Source: Rosa chinensis
Taxonomy: Eukaryota; Streptophyta; Magnoliopsida; Rosales; Rosaceae
DNA: 64,000 bases
Assembly: GCF_002994745.2 (NCBI RefSeq)
Contig: NC_037094.1
Location: forward strand, 7,734,001-7,798,000
Direction: 5' to 3'
The position numbers and the translations under genes are program-made. This document shows positions 59,968 to 64,000 of this stretch, piece by piece. Position 1 is the stretch's first letter, and each line of letters begins with the position of its first letter. The notes under the pieces were generated by a model, which was given only the letters and a program-made list of their open reading frames with translations, made no database searches and had not been told where the DNA came from.

Positions 59968-62017
59968 TAATAGAAGAATTATTTAAACCGTCATTTGTAT
60001 TTAGTCAAATTTGAAAAAAGAAAAAAGGAAAAAAAGTAGTTTCCTATCTCCTGAGAATTTAAGGGCTCAATCATTTGTGTCAGGCTTATTTATATTTTGA
60101 CAAGACCTAGCCCACATTACGGGGTATTATTGTCAACTCCAAACCTGACTTTGGGCCGCAAATATCCAATTGTGAAGGTCAAGAAGATTCGCCCTACAGA
60201 GGACAATTTGCCATCAGCAGTCATTAAGGAATCAAAATGGAGAAAACCGTGACACTAATCAAAACCATTAGATGAGTTATCTACACGAGAGTTCTTCACA
60301 AACCTTATTAAAATGGACTACGTAGCAAATATATATTACTGGAAAGACTTCAAGAGGGCTCAATGCGAATCAAAGAACGCCTGAATACCAAAATCATAAC
60401 TATACTCCTCTGATTTAATCTACCAGAAACCATGTTATACAAGGAGGAACGGTCGAGTCAAACTAAAAAATTTCATTCCCAAATAAAGCAGCACAAAATG
60501 TCACACACCAGAACAAGGCAATCAGAAGATGATCATCTTCTGGTTGTTCAATCCTGGCTATAGATCTTCATACATGTGCTACGACGCCCCAGAGATCAAG
60601 CAGAAATAAGTGGTCAGGCAAAATGCAAGTTCAACATATAATTTAGGGTGTAGTCCTAGATAAGAAGACTCACTTCATAAGCATGCAACTTCCACTCAGC
60701 TCTAATTACTTGGCCTTGCCAACATCTTTGTATTTGGTTGTACAGCGTATATTAAATTAACCAAAGATCCTCCAGCTTCATAATCACTTAATCAGTTATA
60801 TGAGTGTCTTACTCACCTACATATAGATACAAACTTACCATACAATGCATCAGTTAACTAACATAGAGGTTCATTCAACAAAGCCAGATCTGAACTTCAA
60901 ATTGAATGCTTCAAGTGATCCAAATTTGTAGACAGAAACTAAACAAATGCAAAGTTCAATCAAAATGCTTTAAATTTGATATTATCTAATGTTAATTTGG
61001 CCAAAAAATAAAATCTCTAGTGTAATGACTTAACATAACATACCAACAACTGAATTGTATTGGCGAGTAAGCAAGCATGTAAGTTCTTCAGGTGCCAGTT
61101 CAACTAAAAGGGTTGGTATGCCGTATGCTCAACAAGTTTAGCAAACTAGCAAAGAACACTAGACCTTCGATGCAAGTTGAACAGACATAACTCCATTAAC
61201 GACCAAGAATTTAATTGCACGTATTGGGTTTATTTTCTACATGGATTTCTCTTTAGATCTCCGTCTATGATCTCCAGGCACACTGTATCCAACAGAACTG
61301 GTTGAAAAAAATGGATTCTAAAGCCAACCTCGAGTAGTCCAAAATATATCCACTTTGTAGGGACCAAGTCAATACATCATCAACCTTACAACTCTGTCCA
61401 TAATCACCTTGAGTTCCTCAATACTTACAAGGAACTCCGCAATTTCCATACAATTTATAAACATCCGCATTCATTCTAAAAAAAAAAATCCGCACTCAAT
61501 AATGCCTTAAGCAGCAGGTTGCTTCTAAACATATTCTAATTTTCCTCACTCGATATGAGTAAAAATGTTTGGCATTCTAGCTTGCTTATGATGCTGCCAA
61601 CAGGATTTCTAACTTGGTCAAAACGATGACCATTAGGCCCTAGATCACACCATGATCACTGAACAGAAAGCATAAAGATGAACAGAAGTTAACCACAATC
61701 AAATTATCACCAGTTTGCATATCAAAAATTTGGAAAGCTACAGTTTGTCTCAGTTAATCAGCAAGTAGTAGATCATGGATCTCAATTTATGATTAGATAC
61801 CTTCAGAACAAAATTGAAGGCAAAGAATGTAATCGTGGTTCACGTGCTTCTCTTCGACTTTCTTGTGTAGAATAAAGGACGCTAGTATATGCAAGCACAA
61901 GTTTCCAGAGTTTGACAGCAAGTTCAAAGCCTTTCACTGTGGCCACACATAACGGTGGGGGGCCTTCTACCAAGTTGTCATGTCAGAATCCAATGAGCAC
62001 TACCATCTACCAAGCAG
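59968..62017. other. Gene-free stretch downstream of the DUF604 gene
   Basis: The minus-strand gene ends at 62018, so its 3' UTR lies at the right of this stretch. The rest has no recognised coding sequence or repeat ends. Whether a long or spliced 3' UTR or a non-coding transcript occupies 60500-62000 cannot be told from sequence. Confidence 0.45.
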
Positions 62018-63948
62018 TCATTTAAAATTAGTAATAGAACCAGACGCTCCCTTAGCACATTGTCCAACTTCTAATCTAAGGAATTCGTCACTCTTTTGGT
62101 TCAGTTGGCAACATAGCCGGCGCGGTACCTGTGTATAATGTATTCAAGATATCACTAAAACTAAACTGACAAGTCAAGGTTATTCACTTCAGTAAACACC
62201 TAGGTGAAGAAACATACCAAATGCCATTTCTTGGTGAGTGGATGACCCAAAACCTGAATTTTTCGCAGATGGCGCAAATGCCGGGATCGGGGAAAGCATA
62301 GAACTGTTCTTTTGAAATCATCTTTTGCTCTACTCCTCATATATGAACCCAAAGTAGCATTACCCTGCGACCTAATATCTTTCAAGAAGAACAGAATGGG
62401 CTTCTTACAAACAGACCTGTACACGTCTTTGGTGTCCATATCAAATTCATTCCTCCTGGTGATTCCATTCCAAGCAGAGTAAGTCTGCTCTGACCGCTCG
62501 AGGTCACGAGGGAGCACGATTTGTGGGAAGACTTGGACCGCATAACCAAGAGAAACCGAAAATGTGAGATGGTATCGGCGATCATAACAAATGGATCGCT
62601 GCAAAAAGCTGCTGGGTTGGAGTCTCATCGCATGTGTAAACAGCTTCAAACTTTGTAGAGAGTCTAAGCCAGGATAAAAAGGATCCACAGCTTCGACATG
62701 GTGGATCGACACAAATGGTGCTATCGGATGGGAAGATAGAAGACCGTGTGCATTACCTCTGATATCGTACTGCAAGAACAACCCAACTCAACAGAGTAAG
62801 CAATGCTAGAACCACCCATCTACTAACAAAGCAACACTAGAATATCAAACCAAGTAATCAGGCAATGCTTGAACAACCCAACCCAGCTACTAATAGAGCA
62901 ATGCTAGAAACAACAGATCAAGTGTATTGAAGCAATGCTAGAACAATCCATCAACAAACTAAGCAAGTCTAGAATAACCCGAAAACTAGTTAACCAATAC
63001 TAGCATCAACTAATTAAGCAATTCAAGTTCAGGAATATATATGCATGAATGCAGTACCTGGTGAAAGCCGGGCTCTCTACTTAAAGGAACCCCAAGCTCA
63101 GTAATGCAGGCATGGAGTCGATCATCGCTTCCATAGAGTTTCGGGTACCTCTCGAGACACTCATCTTGAATTTCAGAGAGAGCTTTCGCCAGAGGATAGC
63201 TAATCGCAATACCCCCACCGCCAAAAGCCATGGAATGACTGAAATAAGTATTCGCAGAGTGACTCTCCGATGGACTCCCCACATAAACCATCTCCGACGC
63301 GTCGTATTTGCTCAGAACTGCGACGAGGTTGTCGGCGTTGATGATGGTGTCGTCGTCCGCCAGCACGAACCACCGGACTTTGGGCAGGACGAGGCGGAAG
63401 CACTCGGAAATTATGCGCGAGATTCGGAGCCCCGACGGGTGACCCGTCGGGTTTGTGTACCGGAACCTCGAGATGTCCTCGGACACCATGATCGGAGGCA
63501 ACGACGACTCGTCGTTTTCTTCTCCAGGAACTTTCTCGTCCATCCACACGTGGCCGCGCATGTCGTCCGGACGCCACCACAGCCTGACGTACTCCTTCCG
63601 CTGCTTCCAGAGCCCGGATGACCCGGCAATCCCGAAAACGACATCGTCTAGGCTCAGCTCCTCGTCGTCCAGGCTCCACTCTTCGTCTTCGGAAACCGCA
63701 ACGCTGTCGTTTCGGTACTGAGCAAAAGACGGAGCCGGTGCCTTGTTCTGCAAGCGGGCGACGGTGAGCGACGGAGGACTGCCGGAGAACACCAGAGAGA
63801 GCCACGCGGCCGTGGAGATCAAGAGCGCCGCTATGGCTATCACGGCCGTCGCCACCTGGCTCTGCCGCCACCGCCGGCTTTTGGGTGATCGGGAATTGGT
63901 CTGGTCTTTGGGACTGGTGTTGGGGTTGGTTGACATCGTCGTCATCAC
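62018..63948 (-). CDS. DUF604/fringe-like glycosyltransferase, type II membrane protein
   Basis: Three exons (63948-63058, 62769-62218, 62128-62018) join to 517 residues. Residues 1-30 are basic and cytosolic. Residues 32-54 (VATAVIAIAALLISTAAWLS) are the membrane anchor. The luminal domain follows, with FGIAGSSGLWKQRKEYVRLW, VRWFVLADDDTIINADNLVA (the D-D-D metal/nucleotide-sugar site at about 198-200) and YVGSPSESHSANTYFSHSMA, then a Gly run (GGGGIAISYPLA) and SDDRLHACITELGVPLSREP. Exon 2 starts at YDIRGNAHGLLSSHP and includes VYRSVCKKPILFF. Exon 3 has PRRLCCQLNQ. DUF604 belongs to glycosyltransferase family 31 with fringe. The acceptor and sugar are unknown in plants; the Golgi is the likely site. 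The first of two ATGs (63948, 63945) was taken; MSTNP at 63936 is an alternative. At1g33250 is the Arabidopsis relative, from memory. The promoter is outside the window. Confidence 0.9.
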
Positions 63949-64000
63949 CCCAAATGCTCATTTCTCTCTGCCAGAAACCACCGGAAAAATCAAACCCCCA

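Noticed and set aside
63112..63961. Long alternative frames on both strands over DUF604 exon 1
   Set aside because: Shadow frames of a GC-rich exon. Only one frame carries the membrane anchor and the D-D-D motif.
1..64000. CRISPR array, operon, phage or bacterial system
   Set aside because: Spliced eukaryotic genes throughout; none of the repeats has regular spacers.

Overview
This is nuclear DNA of a flowering plant. The genes are split by many short introns with GT-AG borders, the intergenic DNA is AT-rich with microsatellites, and the mobile DNA is of plant type (Ty1-copia, hAT, MITEs). The protein families (trihelix GTL1, pectin-type PMT methyltransferase, F-box FBA, DUF604) are those of a eudicot. 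A rosid, perhaps Rosaceae, is my guess from general look only.

Layout from left to right. 180-3130 (-): the first seven coding exons of the mRNA-export WD40 protein RAE1, whose 3' end lies outside the window. 5611-6750 (-): an intronless F-box/FBA gene with a 35-bp tandem repeat just upstream of its TATA box. 8657-9391 (+): a two-exon gene of unknown family, followed by a Ty1-copia gag-pre-integrase relic. 10294-13354: a broken copy of part of HEATR6, bracketed exactly by direct repeats of about 230-256 bp. 14850-23243 (+): the intact 26-exon HEATR6-like gene (1179 aa), with a Harbinger-like MITE in its promoter and a 37-base C run in an intron. 27056-29587 (+): a PMT17/18-like methyltransferase. 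32599-36876 (+): a TMEM120/TMPIT-like membrane protein with a GC-AG intron. 40194-43471 (-): the GT-2-like trihelix factor GTL1. 46170-47023: a possible Ty3-gypsy LTR. 47927-55702 (-): a complete but dead Ty1-copia element whose 5' LTR holds a 1184-bp hAT insertion. 59213-59967: a 755-bp GC-rich MITE with nested tandem repeats. 62018-63948 (-): a DUF604/fringe-like glycosyltransferase.

The host genes are unrelated housekeeping or regulatory genes, not a pathway or operon. From memory, PMT18, TMPIT-like, GTL1 and a DUF604 gene lie close together in the same order on Arabidopsis chromosome 1 (At1g33170, At1g33230, At1g33240, At1g33250). The right half of the window is therefore probably an old conserved block, expanded here by transposons. 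I found no CRISPR array, no rRNA, no convincing tRNA gene and no new multi-gene system. The most unusual structure is the HEATR6 fragment with its long flanking duplication. Exon borders were read by eye from splice consensus, reading frame and family similarity. No alignments were run.
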